From Limosilactobacillus avistercoris (lineage in GTDB: Bacteria > Bacillota > Bacilli > Lactobacillales > Lactobacillaceae), in NCBI RefSeq assembly GCF_014836425.1, contig NZ_JACSQW010000007.1, positions 1 to 64,000 of the forward strand: DNA of 64,000 nucleotides. The letters are read 5' to 3'. Shown here piece after piece: positions 53,954 through 62,848 of this stretch. Each line of letters starts with the position of its first letter. The first letter of the stretch is position 1. The notes beneath the pieces are model-generated. The model had not been told where the DNA came from. It was given only the letters and a program-made list of their open reading frames with translations, and searched no databases. The translations under genes were made by a program, and so were the position numbers.

Positions 53954-55921
53954 TTACTTATCTTGCTCTTTTTTTGTAACTTCCATAACGTTATCCGTTG
54001 TTGTAACCTTTTGGTCTGCAGGGATAAGTTGCTTGAAGTTAAATTCTTCACTGTTTGTAACAGTAACGATAACAGTATCATCGAGACCAGCCTTCTTAAT
54101 GGTTGGGTCCCAGAATTCCATCAATTCGTCACCCTTTTCAACATGTTGTCCCTTGTGGAAGTAGGTAACAAATCCAGTACCATGTAATTTAACGGTATCA
54201 ATACCAACGTGAATCAGAAGGGCAACACCGCTATCTGATACTAAACCAACGGCATGACGAGTTGAGAAGGTTGCACGAACAGTACCACTAAATGGTGCGT
54301 AAACCTTACCATCAGATGGCTTGATAGCAAATCCTTGTCCCATACTACCATCAGCAAAGGCAGGGTCGCTAACGTTCTTCAAGTCAACAACTGTACCGGC
54401 AACAGGGGCAGGAATATCTGTTACACCAGGCTTTGGTGCGACAGCAGCAGTTTTGGTTGATGAGGTAGCATCTTCTGTACTGTCACCCTTGTTAAATTGC
54501 TTACCCCAAGTTTGTTCAAGCTTGTCAACAATCTTAGCGTGCATCTTTTCATCCAACTTAACCTTAGTGGCGAAGATGAGAACAGAGATGGCTAACATAA
54601 TGGCAGGAGCGAGGAACATAACGAGCTTAAATGTTGTTACACCTGATGCAGAAAGAGTAGATGCAGTAGCACCAGCAGTCATTCCGGCAGCAATCGCAGT
54701 AGGTCCGATAATCCAGTTAGAAACGGCACCAGCAAACTTATCAAGTAATGGACGAACAGAAAGGGTTAGTGATTCATCACGGTGTCCTAACTTCAATTGA
54801 CCATATTCAACTGAGTCGGTAATCGTCATCAAAACAACCAAGAAAACAAGTGGTTGTGGAATGAAGAATAATTCAGCACCGATAAGAACAAGTACTAATG
54901 ATTGACCAGCGAAGGCAAAGATTAGTAACCCTAATGCCAACATAATAATTGAACCGTAGAATAACTTCTTCCGGGAAATCTTACTAGTAAACATTGGGAA
55001 CGTCAAAACAGAAATAACACCAACAACAGTGTTCAAACCACCAAGGATTGAGAAGGCCTTAGCATTACCAAGGATATAAGTAAAGTAGTAAAGCTCCATA
55101 CTGTTAACCAGAGTAATACCAGTTGTGTAGAACAAGTAAGACATCGCAATTGAGAACAATTGGTCGTTCTTAACTAAGACCTTGAAAACATCCTTTAACT
55201 TAGTCTGTTCCTTGTTTTCACGAAGTAATGATTGTTGTTCATGAGTACCAAGACCAACACCAATAGCAGTAATAGCAGCAATGGCAGCGATAATAGCAGC
55301 AAAGATAAACCAACCACGGTCATCACCAGTACCACCATTTTGGTTAGCCGAGAAGAACAGAACCATTGGCATGATAACAAAACCAATAATCTGTCCACCG
55401 ACAGTAGAACCAACACGGGCAAAGGTAGCAATCTTATCACGTTCGTGTGAATTAAATGATAAGGCTGGAAGCATTGACCAGAAACCAACATCATTAAATG
55501 AATAGAAGACATCCATTACGATGTATAAGATGGCAAAAATGATTAAGTAAAGATAAGGGCTAGAAATGTTTAAGCCACCTAGTGGTGTAAACAATACAGC
55601 AAGGATGATGGCAGAAATAATACCCCCACCGACAACCCAAGGCTTAAATTTACCCCAACGGGTATGGGTCCGGTCGATCGCATTCCCGATCATTGGGTCA
55701 ATTAATAATTCGACAATCCGCAGTACCGCGATGATTGAAGTGATCCAGAGAACCATGTGATCGTCGAATACTTTGTTACCGGAGTTAAATAAGTGTCCAG
55801 TAACATACATAATAAAGTAAGTAGAGAGTAAGGCGTAGAAGGCATCGTGTCCAAATGCACCCATCGAGTAGGCGAAACGGGCACGGCCAACATGTTCTTG
55901 ACTCTTTGAACTATTGTTCAT
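53954..55921 (-). CDS. lacS: Lactose/galactoside permease LacS with fused EIIA domain
   Basis: 655 residues. The N-terminal 470 or so form a 12-helix GPH-family symporter (RTHTRWGKFKPWV cation region); a linker rich in Ala/Thr/Pro leads to a C-terminal PTS EIIA-like domain (about 500-640) with the phosphorylatable histidine near 571 in ALLIHVGIDTV. The family exchanges lactose for galactose or co-transports H+, and HPr phosphorylates the EIIA domain. Promoter region carries a cre-like site and a GalR-type palindrome shared with galK. No beta-galactosidase lies in the window. Confidence 0.9.
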   Translation of the reverse strand: MNNSSKSQEHVGRARFAYSMGAFGHDAFYALLSTYFIMYVTGHLFNSGNKVFDDHMVLWITSIIAVLRIVELLIDPMIGNAIDRTHTRWGKFKPWVVGGGIISAIILAVLFTPLGGLNISSPYLYLIIFAILYIVMDVFYSFNDVGFWSMLPALSFNSHERDKIATFARVGSTVGGQIIGFVIMPMVLFFSANQNGGTGDDRGWFIFAAIIAAIAAITAIGVGLGTHEQQSLLRENKEQTKLKDVFKVLVKNDQLFSIAMSYLFYTTGITLVNSMELYYFTYILGNAKAFSILGGLNTVVGVISVLTFPMFTSKISRKKLFYGSIIMLALGLLIFAFAGQSLVLVLIGAELFFIPQPLVFLVVLMTITDSVEYGQLKLGHRDESLTLSVRPLLDKFAGAVSNWIIGPTAIAAGMTAGATASTLSASGVTTFKLVMFLAPAIMLAISVLIFATKVKLDEKMHAKIVDKLEQTWGKQFNKGDSTEDATSSTKTAAVAPKPGVTDIPAPVAGTVVDLKNVSDPAFADGSMGQGFAIKPSDGKVYAPFSGTVRATFSTRHAVGLVSDSGVALLIHVGIDTVKLHGTGFVTYFHKGQHVEKGDELMEFWDPTIKKAGLDDTVIVTVTNSEEFNFKQLIPADQKVTTTDNVMEVTKKEQDK

Positions 55922-55970
55922 TGTAGACTCCCCTTTTCTGCAACAGCTTTAATATAACTTACAGCCATTA

Positions 55971-56023
55971 TGTTAAGCGCTTTCAAAAAAGATGTCAATA
56001 TACTTTTAGTAAATTTTTACGAA
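55971..56023 (-). promoter_or_regulatory. lacS regulatory region: cre and GalR-type operator
   Basis: TGTTAAGCGCTTTCAA (55971-55986) is cre-like, with one perfect half TGAAAGCG on the minus strand. TTAGTAAA-TT-TTTACGAA (56006-56023) matches the galK palindrome (40403-40420) at 15 of the 16 arm positions. Between 56024 and 56168 I see only AT-rich sequence without a gene. Confidence 0.65.
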
Positions 56024-56168
56024 AAGTTTTGATAAATAATTTGCTAATTGGGTAAAAATGTTTAATTGGTATAGTATTAATAGGCAAATTAGTGCAAGCG
56101 ATTACACGGTAGAAATAATAAAATGATTAATGGCGGAAATGAGTTAGTAAATGTTTATTTATGGTTGA

Positions 56169-56208
56169 ATAAAAAAGACCTATGATAATTTGATCATAGG
56201 TCTTTTTT
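56169..56208. terminator. Terminator of gnd
   Basis: AAAAAAGACCTATGAT (56171-56186) pairs exactly with 56193-56208; T runs on both strands. Confidence 0.9.
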
Positions 56209-56234
56209 AAACGTAAATTTTATTAATTCTTTAT

Positions 56235-57671
56235 TTATTGTTCTTCGTACCAACTGTAGTGGAAGTTACCAGGGCGGTCAGTCCGTTCATAGGTGTGAGC
56301 ACCAAAGTAATCCCGTTGTGCTTGAAGAAGGTTTGCGGGAAGAACTTCAGCACGGAAGGAGTCGTAGTAACTGATAGCAGCGCTCAATGATGGTACTGGA
56401 ACTCCAGCTTTAACAGCGAGTGCAACCACATCCCGGATAGCTTTTTGATACTTCTTAGCAATATCTTTGAAGTAATCATCAAAAAGCAGGTTCTTTAGGT
56501 CAGGGTTCTTAGTAAAGGCATCAGTAATGTTTTGTAAGAATTGTGCCCGAATAATGCATCCTGCACGCCAAATCTGAGCTAGTTCACCGTACTTTAAGTT
56601 CCAATCATAACGTTCTGAATCAATCCGCATTTGTTCGAATCCCTGAGCGTAACTCATTACTTTACCAAAGTAGAGGGCTTGACGAATCTTTTCAACTAAT
56701 TCCTTCTTGTCATCAATTGAGATTGCTTCAGTATCCACAGGTAATTCCTTACTTGCTTGGACCCGTTCCTTCTTCATCATTGAGATGTAACGAGCGTAAA
56801 CGGCTTCGGTAATAACAGATTGTGGTGCACCACCGTCGAGGGCAGTTTCAGAGCTCCATTTACCGGTTCCCTTGTTAGCACCACGATCAAGAATCATGTC
56901 AACAATTGGCTTAGTCTTATCATCACCAAGGTCGTCTTTACGGGTAAGAATATCAGCAGTGATATCAACGAGGTAGCTAGAAAGTTCACCCTTGTTCCAT
57001 TCAGCAAAGGTCTTTGCAATATCATCAACAGGCATCTTTAAGACGTTCCGCATGATGTTGTAACTTTCATCAATTAATTCTTCGTCACCGTATTCAATTC
57101 CGTTGTGAACCATCTTAACGTAGTGACCAGCACCATTAGGACCAATGTAAGCAACACATGGCTTGCCATCTTCTTCAGCCTTAGCAGCAATCTTAGTAAG
57201 AATTGGTTCAACAAGATCATAAGCTTCTTTTTGACCACCAGGCATTAATGATGGACCATAAAGAGCACCTAATTCACCACCGGAAACACCCATGCCGATG
57301 AAGTTGATACCAGATTTATCTAATTTAGCATTCCGCGCCATGGTGTCGTGGAAGTTAGTGTTACCACCATCGATTAGAACGTCACCCTTATCAAGTAAAG
57401 GTAATAATTCATCAATAACAGCGTCAGTTGCTTTACCGGCCTTAACCATCATCAGGATCCGCCGAGGCTTTTCTAGTGAGTCAACAAAGTCCTTGATTGT
57501 GTAACTTGGCACTAATTTCTTATCGCCATGATCGCGGATCATTTCGTCAGTCCGGTTACGGTGACGGTTATAAACACCAACTGTAAACCCGTGACTTTCG
57601 ATGTTTAAGGCAAGATTTTTACCCATAACAGCTAAACCAACAACACCAATTTGTGCTTTTTGATCTGACAT
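56235..57671 (-). CDS. gnd: 6-phosphogluconate dehydrogenase, decarboxylating
   Basis: 478 residues; converts 6-phosphogluconate to ribulose-5-phosphate, CO2 and NAD(P)H in the oxidative branch that feeds phosphoketolase in heterofermenters. Motifs: [15 protein letters not shown], the catalytic lysine region [20 protein letters not shown], and C-terminal [20 protein letters not shown] sets the ATG at 57671; an ATG 13 codons earlier is rejected. It follows zwf with its own region and terminator between. Confidence 0.96.
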   Translation of the reverse strand: MSDQKAQIGVVGLAVMGKNLALNIESHGFTVGVYNRHRNRTDEMIRDHGDKKLVPSYTIKDFVDSLEKPRRILMMVKAGKATDAVIDELLPLLDKGDVLIDGGNTNFHDTMARNAKLDKSGINFIGMGVSGGELGALYGPSLMPGGQKEAYDLVEPILTKIAAKAEEDGKPCVAYIGPNGAGHYVKMVHNGIEYGDEELIDESYNIMRNVLKMPVDDIAKTFAEWNKGELSSYLVDITADILTRKDDLGDDKTKPIVDMILDRGANKGTGKWSSETALDGGAPQSVITEAVYARYISMMKKERVQASKELPVDTEAISIDDKKELVEKIRQALYFGKVMSYAQGFEQMRIDSERYDWNLKYGELAQIWRAGCIIRAQFLQNITDAFTKNPDLKNLLFDDYFKDIAKKYQKAIRDVVALAVKAGVPVPSLSAAISYYDSFRAEVLPANLLQAQRDYFGAHTYERTDRPGNFHYSWYEEQ

Positions 57672-57750
57672 ATTCTTACGCTCCTTAGCTATATTTGTGT
57701 TTAATTTCACAATAACTATTATACAGCACTCACTACTTAAAATACAAATA

Positions 57751-57793
57751 AAAAAGAGCCAAAAAGCAATTAATTTTGCTTGCGGCTCTTTAA
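57751..57793 (-). terminator. Terminator of zwf
   Basis: AAAGAGCC/GGCTCTTT (57753-57760, 57784-57791) with an inner AGCAA/TTGCT stem; minus strand continues TTTTATT. Confidence 0.8.
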
Positions 57794-57807
57794 TAAATTA
57801 AATTTAA

Positions 57808-59286
57808 TTACTTGTTAAGATCGTAAACCCACTTGCGACCGTCACGAGCTAACAATTCGCTAGCTGCGGCAGGACCCATTGATCCTGGAGTGTAGTTAGG
57901 GAATTGTGGCTTTTCAATGTCCCAAAGGTTCCGGATAACATCAACGAACTTCCATGCATAAGCAATTTCAGCCCATGAAGCAAAGTTGGTGTGGTTACCT
58001 TCAAGAGCATCGTGGAAAAGACGTTCGTATGGTTCTGGAGATTCCTTCTTAGCAGTGTCACTTTGAACAAAGTTAAGGTCAACTGGTTCAGTAGTGAATC
58101 CTTGACCAACGTGCTTAGCATTAAGACGAAGACCGAAACCAGAGTTAGGTTCAACGTAAATAGTTAAGACATTTGACTTCAATGCTTGCTTGTCAGCAGT
58201 ATCTGGGTTGGCAAAGATGTCAATCAATGGCTTCTTGAAGACAATATCAATCCGTGTGAACTTGTCTGCTAACTTCTTACCAGTCCGAACATAGAATGGA
58301 ACGCCTGACCAACGGTAGTTATCAAACATTAACTTAGCAGCAACGAATGTTTCAGTACCTGATTCTGGATCAACGCCATCTTCATGACGGTAATCAGGTT
58401 GATCATTAACGGCACCATATTGACCACGAACAAAGTTAGCCGCAGCTTCTGATGGGGTGTATACACGTAAACTACGCAAAGCTTTAATCTTTTCAACACG
58501 AACATCATCATCAGTGAAGGCAACTGGTTCTTCCATTGCTAATTGGGCAACCACTTGCATAATGTGGTTTTGAACCATATCACGTAATGCACCAGAGTTG
58601 TCGTAGTAACCGGCACGTTCTTCAACACCAAGTTTTTCACTCAAGGTTACTTGGATGTTATCAATGTAACGGTTGTTCCAAAGAGCTTCGATGATTGGGT
58701 TACCAAAACGTAATGCTTGGATGTTTTGAACCATTTCCTTACCAAGGTAGTGGTCAATCCGGAAGATTTGGTTTTCTTCAAATGTTTGTGACAATTCGTC
58801 GTTCAACTTCTTAGCTGAATCGAAGTCACGACCGAATGGCTTTTCAATAACAAGGCGGTTGTAACCATTGTCAGTTAACAAGCCTTGCTTCTTGATGTTG
58901 ATGGCAATAGTACCAAAGAATTGTGGAGCCATTGACATGTAGAACAACCGGTTACCTTCAGTACCGAATTGCTTATCAAGTTCTGCCAAACGATCCTTCA
59001 ACTTAACGTAGTGTTCTGGTTTAGTAACATCGTGAGCGCAGTAGAAGAAGTGCTTTGAAAATGCTTCTGCTTCGCCGTCCTTTGCAGGAATATCTTTAAT
59101 TGAATTTAAAACCAATTCTTGGAATTCTTCATCGCTCATTTCATGACGTGAAGTACCAAGTAATGCAAAGTGATCAGCCAAGTAACCCTTTTGATAGAGC
59201 TTGAATAGGGAAGTGTAAAGCTTCCGCTTAGCTAAGTCACCAGTTGCACCAAACAATGTAATTAATGCCTTATTTTCTGTAGCCAA
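57808..59286 (-). CDS. zwf: Glucose-6-phosphate 1-dehydrogenase
   Basis: 492 residues; oxidises glucose-6-phosphate with NAD(P)+. The N-terminal GATGDLAKRKL nucleotide loop, the substrate motif FRIDHYLGKEMVQNI and FYVRTGKKL are diagnostic. The start is a TTG at 59286 (ATENKALITLFG), set by AAGGAG 8 bases upstream; the open frame extends to 59352 through the promoter. A 16-base palindrome lies directly upstream of the ribosome site (59299-59314). Confidence 0.95.
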   Translation of the reverse strand: MATENKALITLFGATGDLAKRKLYTSLFKLYQKGYLADHFALLGTSRHEMSDEEFQELVLNSIKDIPAKDGEAEAFSKHFFYCAHDVTKPEHYVKLKDRLAELDKQFGTEGNRLFYMSMAPQFFGTIAINIKKQGLLTDNGYNRLVIEKPFGRDFDSAKKLNDELSQTFEENQIFRIDHYLGKEMVQNIQALRFGNPIIEALWNNRYIDNIQVTLSEKLGVEERAGYYDNSGALRDMVQNHIMQVVAQLAMEEPVAFTDDDVRVEKIKALRSLRVYTPSEAAANFVRGQYGAVNDQPDYRHEDGVDPESGTETFVAAKLMFDNYRWSGVPFYVRTGKKLADKFTRIDIVFKKPLIDIFANPDTADKQALKSNVLTIYVEPNSGFGLRLNAKHVGQGFTTEPVDLNFVQSDTAKKESPEPYERLFHDALEGNHTNFASWAEIAYAWKFVDVIRNLWDIEKPQFPNYTPGSMGPAAASELLARDGRKWVYDLNK

Positions 59287-59298
59287 AATGTTCACTCC

Positions 59299-59337
59299 TT
59301 CTGAATATTCAGAAAATCTTCTAACGATACAATTATA
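59299..59337 (-). promoter_or_regulatory. zwf promoter and leader palindrome
   Basis: TATAAT on the minus strand at 59332-59337; TTCTGAATATTCAGAA (59299-59314) is a perfect 16-base palindrome between the expected start and the ribosome site, partly overlapping the latter. The remaining sequence to 59581 shows no gene. Confidence 0.55.
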
Positions 59338-59581
59338 TACTTTCAATGGCAATTCTGCATCAAAAATGGTAAACGTTTTCTTTGTGAAATACTTACAAAT
59401 ACAATGGATCAGCCGATTTATCGTCTGTATAAAGAGGACGATAAACCTAAAACAATGATTGGTCTAGAACAAAAGTTTTTTGATTTTTTATGCAAGATTG
59501 GTCAAGATTTTGAGTGAAAATCCGGAAAATTTCGTTCTATATAGTAGATGGAAATTTAATGCCTTATTTTGAGACACCTGT

Positions 59582-59610
59582 TTGACGAGACTCAAAATGA
59601 ACCATATAAT
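59582..59610 (+). promoter_or_regulatory. Promoter of the VOC-family gene
   Basis: TTGACG (59582-59587), 17 bases, TATAAT (59605-59610). Confidence 0.75.
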
Positions 59611-59640
59611 CAAAAAGGAAGATTTTAACGGAGGAAAAAC

Positions 59641-60075
59641 ATGACTGCACAGATATACCCGTATTTAACATTTGAGAATGCAAAGGAAGCAATGGACTAC
59701 TATATTCAAAACTTTGATGCAGAGATTGTTTACCATCAGCCATTAAGTGAAGAACAAGCAGAAAGTTTAGGCTTGAGTACAGATTCTTTAAGTTCAACAA
59801 CGTTTCGTGCCGAATTTACAGTAGCTGGTCAGAAAATAATTTGTGCAGATGCCACGATGACTAATCCTCAACCCTCAGCAATGATTTCACTAGTGATAGA
59901 TTTTGGTGATGATGAGGCGGCAGCAAAACAGTTATTTAATAAACTTGCTAGTTCTGATGATCAACGGGTTACAATTCCGTTTGGTAATCAGACAGCGAAT
60001 AATCAACTTGGACAGGTGGTTGACAAGTATGGGATCACTTGGCTGATTTGTAGTGGTAAGTTAATAGAAGACTAA
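59641..60075 (+). CDS. VOC-superfamily (glyoxalase/PhnB-like) protein
   Basis: 144 residues with the PhnB-like start (YPYLTFENAKEAMDYYIQNF) and a closing KYGITWLI, typical of dimeric VOC-fold proteins. The insert of about 20 residues after AEIVYHQP is common in this subgroup. No clear metal-ligand triad can be assigned, so activity is uncertain. GGAGG before the ATG, consensus promoter and a terminator: a monocistronic gene. Confidence 0.82.
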   Translation: MTAQIYPYLTFENAKEAMDYYIQNFDAEIVYHQPLSEEQAESLGLSTDSLSSTTFRAEFTVAGQKIICADATMTNPQPSAMISLVIDFGDDEAAAKQLFNKLASSDDQRVTIPFGNQTANNQLGQVVDKYGITWLICSGKLIED

Positions 60076-60078
60076 AGT

Positions 60079-60111
60079 AAAAGGAGACCGGAATTTTCCA
60101 GTCTCCTTTAC
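60079..60111 (+). terminator. Rho-independent terminator
   Basis: AAAGGAGACCGGAA (60080-60093) pairs with TTCCAGTCTCCTTT (60096-60109), with one mismatched/G-U position; both strands have T or A tracts. Confidence 0.75.
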
Positions 60112-60122
60112 TTTATAGATTT

Positions 60123-60584
60123 TTATTGTTCATTCCACCGTTTGGTAAGGCGATCGTAAATTACTTCAATATCTTGGGAAGTTCCCCGGAGTTCGTAATC
60201 AGCAAGGAATGGTGCATTGAACTGCTTAGCATACTTACGTGCAGTTAAGCAGTATTGCTCATTGAAGTTTCGGTTACCACTACCGACTACTCCAAGACAC
60301 TTTTTAGGATTATCACCATAAGCGATGTATTTGCCAAGAGAATTAGTCATGATTTCTGTGAAACCAGAGGTAATGCCATCACCACCATCTAAGTAGGTTG
60401 GAACAAAAACAAAAAATGGTTCCTGTTCGTTAGTTGGTTCAGTTTGATCGGTGATTTCCTTAAGGTTTAAAAGTGGACTCTTGGGATTGAAACTATGTTG
60501 TTGTGTAGCGTATGTCGACATACGTTTAAGAAATGAACGCGTATTCCCCTCGATTGAAATATAAATAATGTTCATTGCTGTCAT
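60123..60584 (-). CDS. nrdI: Flavodoxin-like NrdI protein
   Basis: 153 residues of the NrdI family, a flavodoxin that generates oxidant for the dimanganese class Ib ribonucleotide reductase. Seen: IYISIEGNTRSFL phosphate loop, FVPTYLDGGDG, and VVGSGNRNFNEQYCLTARKYA. It stands apart from nrdEF, which is not in the window. AGAGGATC precedes the ATG; a second ATG lies three codons in. I see no clear NrdR box. Confidence 0.88.
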   Translation of the reverse strand: MTAMNIIYISIEGNTRSFLKRMSTYATQQHSFNPKSPLLNLKEITDQTEPTNEQEPFFVFVPTYLDGGDGITSGFTEIMTNSLGKYIAYGDNPKKCLGVVGSGNRNFNEQYCLTARKYAKQFNAPFLADYELRGTSQDIEVIYDRLTKRWNEQ

Positions 60585-60876
60585 TTTAGATCCTCTTTCT
60601 ATATGTAACTAACTATAACGTAATTTATCCTTAGTCTATTTTAGTTGAATAGGGCGATAAATAGTAGTATAAATTATTTTATCACACGGTGTTACTAATT
60701 TTTGTGTTTATTTGGCATAAAAGTAGCTATTTATGAGGGAAATAAACAGTTATCTTTAGATAAAGCACATTAATCAAAATTATGAAAATTACTTTAAGAG
60801 AGTAATGATCCAGTCCATTTGGGTAATTACATGATAAAATTAACTTATAACGTTTCTTATTTGGGGAGGACTAAAT
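60585..60876. other. Intergenic region between divergent genes
   Basis: About 290 AT-rich bases upstream of nrdI and of the ABC-like operon. It contains ACACGGTGT (60684-60692) but no gene or strong promoter I can defend; TGATAAAAT near 60832-60840 may be the rightward -10. Confidence 0.4.
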
Positions 60877-61743
60877 TTGAGTAGTATTGTCTTAGATCAA
60901 CTGACTTTTGATGCTAAGTCCGGTGATCGCTTAGAAAATGTTTCATTGGAGTTAACTTCACCACAAGTGGTTGCTTTTTGTAGCAATGATGATGGTGCGC
61001 CAGCAGCGTTAAAACAGCTCCTAGATGCTCAAGGAAATATTGAGGAAGGTGCAGTAACCGTTAATGGTGAGCCATTAGGAAAGATTAACCGTCGTCGTGG
61101 TAATCCAATGGTTGCTCATTTTGATGATGTTGAATTAAAAGGGAAGACGGTTTTGAAGGCTGTTAAAAATTCCCTTAAACACCATAAAGATGTTTTAACA
61201 GTTGAGCAAACTAACCAAATGCTAGAGTCGTTAGGAATAGTTCCCGGAAAACGGGTTGCAGAATTAACTCCTGATGAACAGCAGAAACTGCGAATTGTTC
61301 TTTTACTTTCATTATGTCGCCCAATTGTCCTTCTTGATAATGCTTTTGATGGTCTTGATGAGAATAGTCGGTTAACAATGGGGGAATTGATTGCGGACTA
61401 TACTAAAAAGACTGATTCGTTAGTTGTTTTCACAAGTCAAAACGTTTCAACCTTAATGCGATTTTCAAAGACAATCTACTACTTTGAAGGAAGTCACCTT
61501 ACCTCTGCTCGGAATGTTGAGATGGTTGATAGTGTTGATTGTGTAGTAACGGTTATTGGAACTGGCTTCCCGGTTGAAAATGCAGTGAAGTTAGGTGCTC
61601 ATATGCTAGAAGAAGCGTCTAAAGAAACCCGTTTTCTTTTTACTGGTAATATTCAGGTTCTTCTTCCCTTGTTAGAACAAAGCACGATCACCGATGTCCG
61701 AATTGAAGATGCGACAGTAGAAGATGAATTAATGACTTGGTAA
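60877..61743 (+). CDS. Degenerate ABC-type ATPase
   Basis: 288 residues with ABC-ATPase layout but eroded motifs. The Walker A position reads CSNDDGAPAA (35-44) without GKS/T; the signature position reads LTPDEQQK instead of LSGGQ; Walker B reads IVLLDNAFDGLD, keeping Asp but with Asn for the catalytic Glu. A C-terminal domain of about 80 residues follows. The frame is intact and the ribosome site (GGGGAGG) strong, so it is an expressed protein that probably cannot hydrolyse ATP. It is followed by two coupled genes, likely acting with it. Confidence 0.75.
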   Translation: MSSIVLDQLTFDAKSGDRLENVSLELTSPQVVAFCSNDDGAPAALKQLLDAQGNIEEGAVTVNGEPLGKINRRRGNPMVAHFDDVELKGKTVLKAVKNSLKHHKDVLTVEQTNQMLESLGIVPGKRVAELTPDEQQKLRIVLLLSLCRPIVLLDNAFDGLDENSRLTMGELIADYTKKTDSLVVFTSQNVSTLMRFSKTIYYFEGSHLTSARNVEMVDSVDCVVTVIGTGFPVENAVKLGAHMLEEASKETRFLFTGNIQVLLPLLEQSTITDVRIEDATVEDELMTW

Positions 61744-61760
61744 CTCAAGGAGGAATGCTT

Positions 61761-62300
61761 GTGGGTCGAGTAGTATTGATTGATAATCGGGATGATGAGC
61801 TTGCGTCTAAAGTTATCAAAAAGATGCCGGATGCAGTTGTATCAACTAACTTTAAGGTTCAACTTCAATCAGGAGATATTTTGTGCTGGTTGCCAAAGTC
61901 AAATGATTATGTGGATGATGAAGTTCAAGAATTGGCTGATTTGATAGATCAGAGTGTTTTCTTACCGGCTAAGATCGTAATGTTAAGCATTCCAGGAACT
62001 GCAGATGATGCTTCGCTAGAACAAGTTGAGAAATGGTATGGTAAAAGTGCCCGAACGATGGTAATGATGCATCAATATGCGGTTAAGATGATTGATGAAT
62101 TTGAAATACCGTATACAATTGTCCGTATACCACCACTTACTGTTGCTAATACGGAAACGAAAATCACTGCTGAAGGGCAAGTGATGGATGGTGGTAAGGT
62201 CGGAATCGATCAACTAGGTTTGCTATTACAAACGGTTCTAAAAACTAATCGCTACCTTAATCAATCAATTGGGATTGTTAATAGTAAAGGAGGTCAATAA
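61761..62300 (+). CDS. Rossmann-like NAD(P)-binding protein (SDR-related)
   Basis: 179 residues. The middle (LPAKIVMLSIPGTADDASLEQVEKWYGKSARTMVMMHQYAVKMIDEFEIPYTIVRIPPL) looks like the C-terminal half of an atypical short-chain reductase, with the helix and YTIVRPPPL-type strand seen in NmrA/SDR_a5 proteins. AGGAGG (61748-61753) abuts an ATG at 61755, so the GTG at 61761 is the better start. Its last base overlaps the next ATG (TAATG). Enzyme activity uncertain because a typical GxxGxxG loop is not seen. Confidence 0.65.
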   Translation: MGRVVLIDNRDDELASKVIKKMPDAVVSTNFKVQLQSGDILCWLPKSNDYVDDEVQELADLIDQSVFLPAKIVMLSIPGTADDASLEQVEKWYGKSARTMVMMHQYAVKMIDEFEIPYTIVRIPPLTVANTETKITAEGQVMDGGKVGIDQLGLLLQTVLKTNRYLNQSIGIVNSKGGQ

Positions 62301-62836
62301 TGACAAACTTAACAGAATTTAAACGTTGGGAGAATAGTATTTCCCGGATGCATTTTCCAAAATGGGAAGAACTACCTAGTCTTGGATTGTACGTTGATCA
62401 AGTTGCTGCAGTGATTAATGAAAATTTGACTAGTTTGGGAATGGAACCTCTTACAAAGTCGATGATTAATAATTACGTGAAGAAAAAGACTATCCAGGCA
62501 CCGATTAAGAAAAAGTATGCTGTTAATCAAATTGTTGATTTATTGTTGATTGGCTTCTTTAAAAATACTTTTGCAATTGATGATATCCGTCGGGGAATTC
62601 TTCAAATTACCTCGAAGGACTACCCGAAACAAGCTTATGACCGCTTTGTTGAAATCCTCAATGCACGGTTAAGAAACGAAACAATTCCAACTAACCCTAA
62701 CTTTGATCCAGCAAACGAACAATTAATGAACTTTGGTATTGATGCAGTTTTGGCTGGCTTAAAGGCACGGTACCTGTTAAAGATGATGGCAAAAGAAAGC
62801 CAAGTTGAAAAAGATAATCACGAAAACAAAGAATAA
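62300..62836 (+). CDS. DUF1836 family protein
   Basis: 178 residues; the core LGLYVDQVAAVINENL, LTKSMINNYVKKKTI and YAVNQIVDLLLIGFFKNTFAIDDI matches DUF1836, with a MerR-like helix-turn-helix look (SMINNYVKKK). Possibly a DNA-binding regulator. Start overlaps the previous stop; AAAGGAGG lies at the right distance. Third gene of the degenerate-ABC operon. Confidence 0.82.
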   Translation: MTNLTEFKRWENSISRMHFPKWEELPSLGLYVDQVAAVINENLTSLGMEPLTKSMINNYVKKKTIQAPIKKKYAVNQIVDLLLIGFFKNTFAIDDIRRGILQITSKDYPKQAYDRFVEILNARLRNETIPTNPNFDPANEQLMNFGIDAVLAGLKARYLLKMMAKESQVEKDNHENKE

Positions 62837-62848
62837 ATAAACAATTTT

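Noticed and set aside
54321-54800. 159-codon frame antisense to lacS
   Set aside because: No ribosome site and composition mirrors the hydrophobic codons of lacS; a shadow frame.
60684-60692. ACACGGTGT, identical to the core of the HrtR-type operator at 1302-1310, near the nrdI upstream region
   Set aside because: The outer bases (TCA and TTA) do not match TGACAC/TGTCA, and no promoter fit is visible; a 9-base match is weak evidence.
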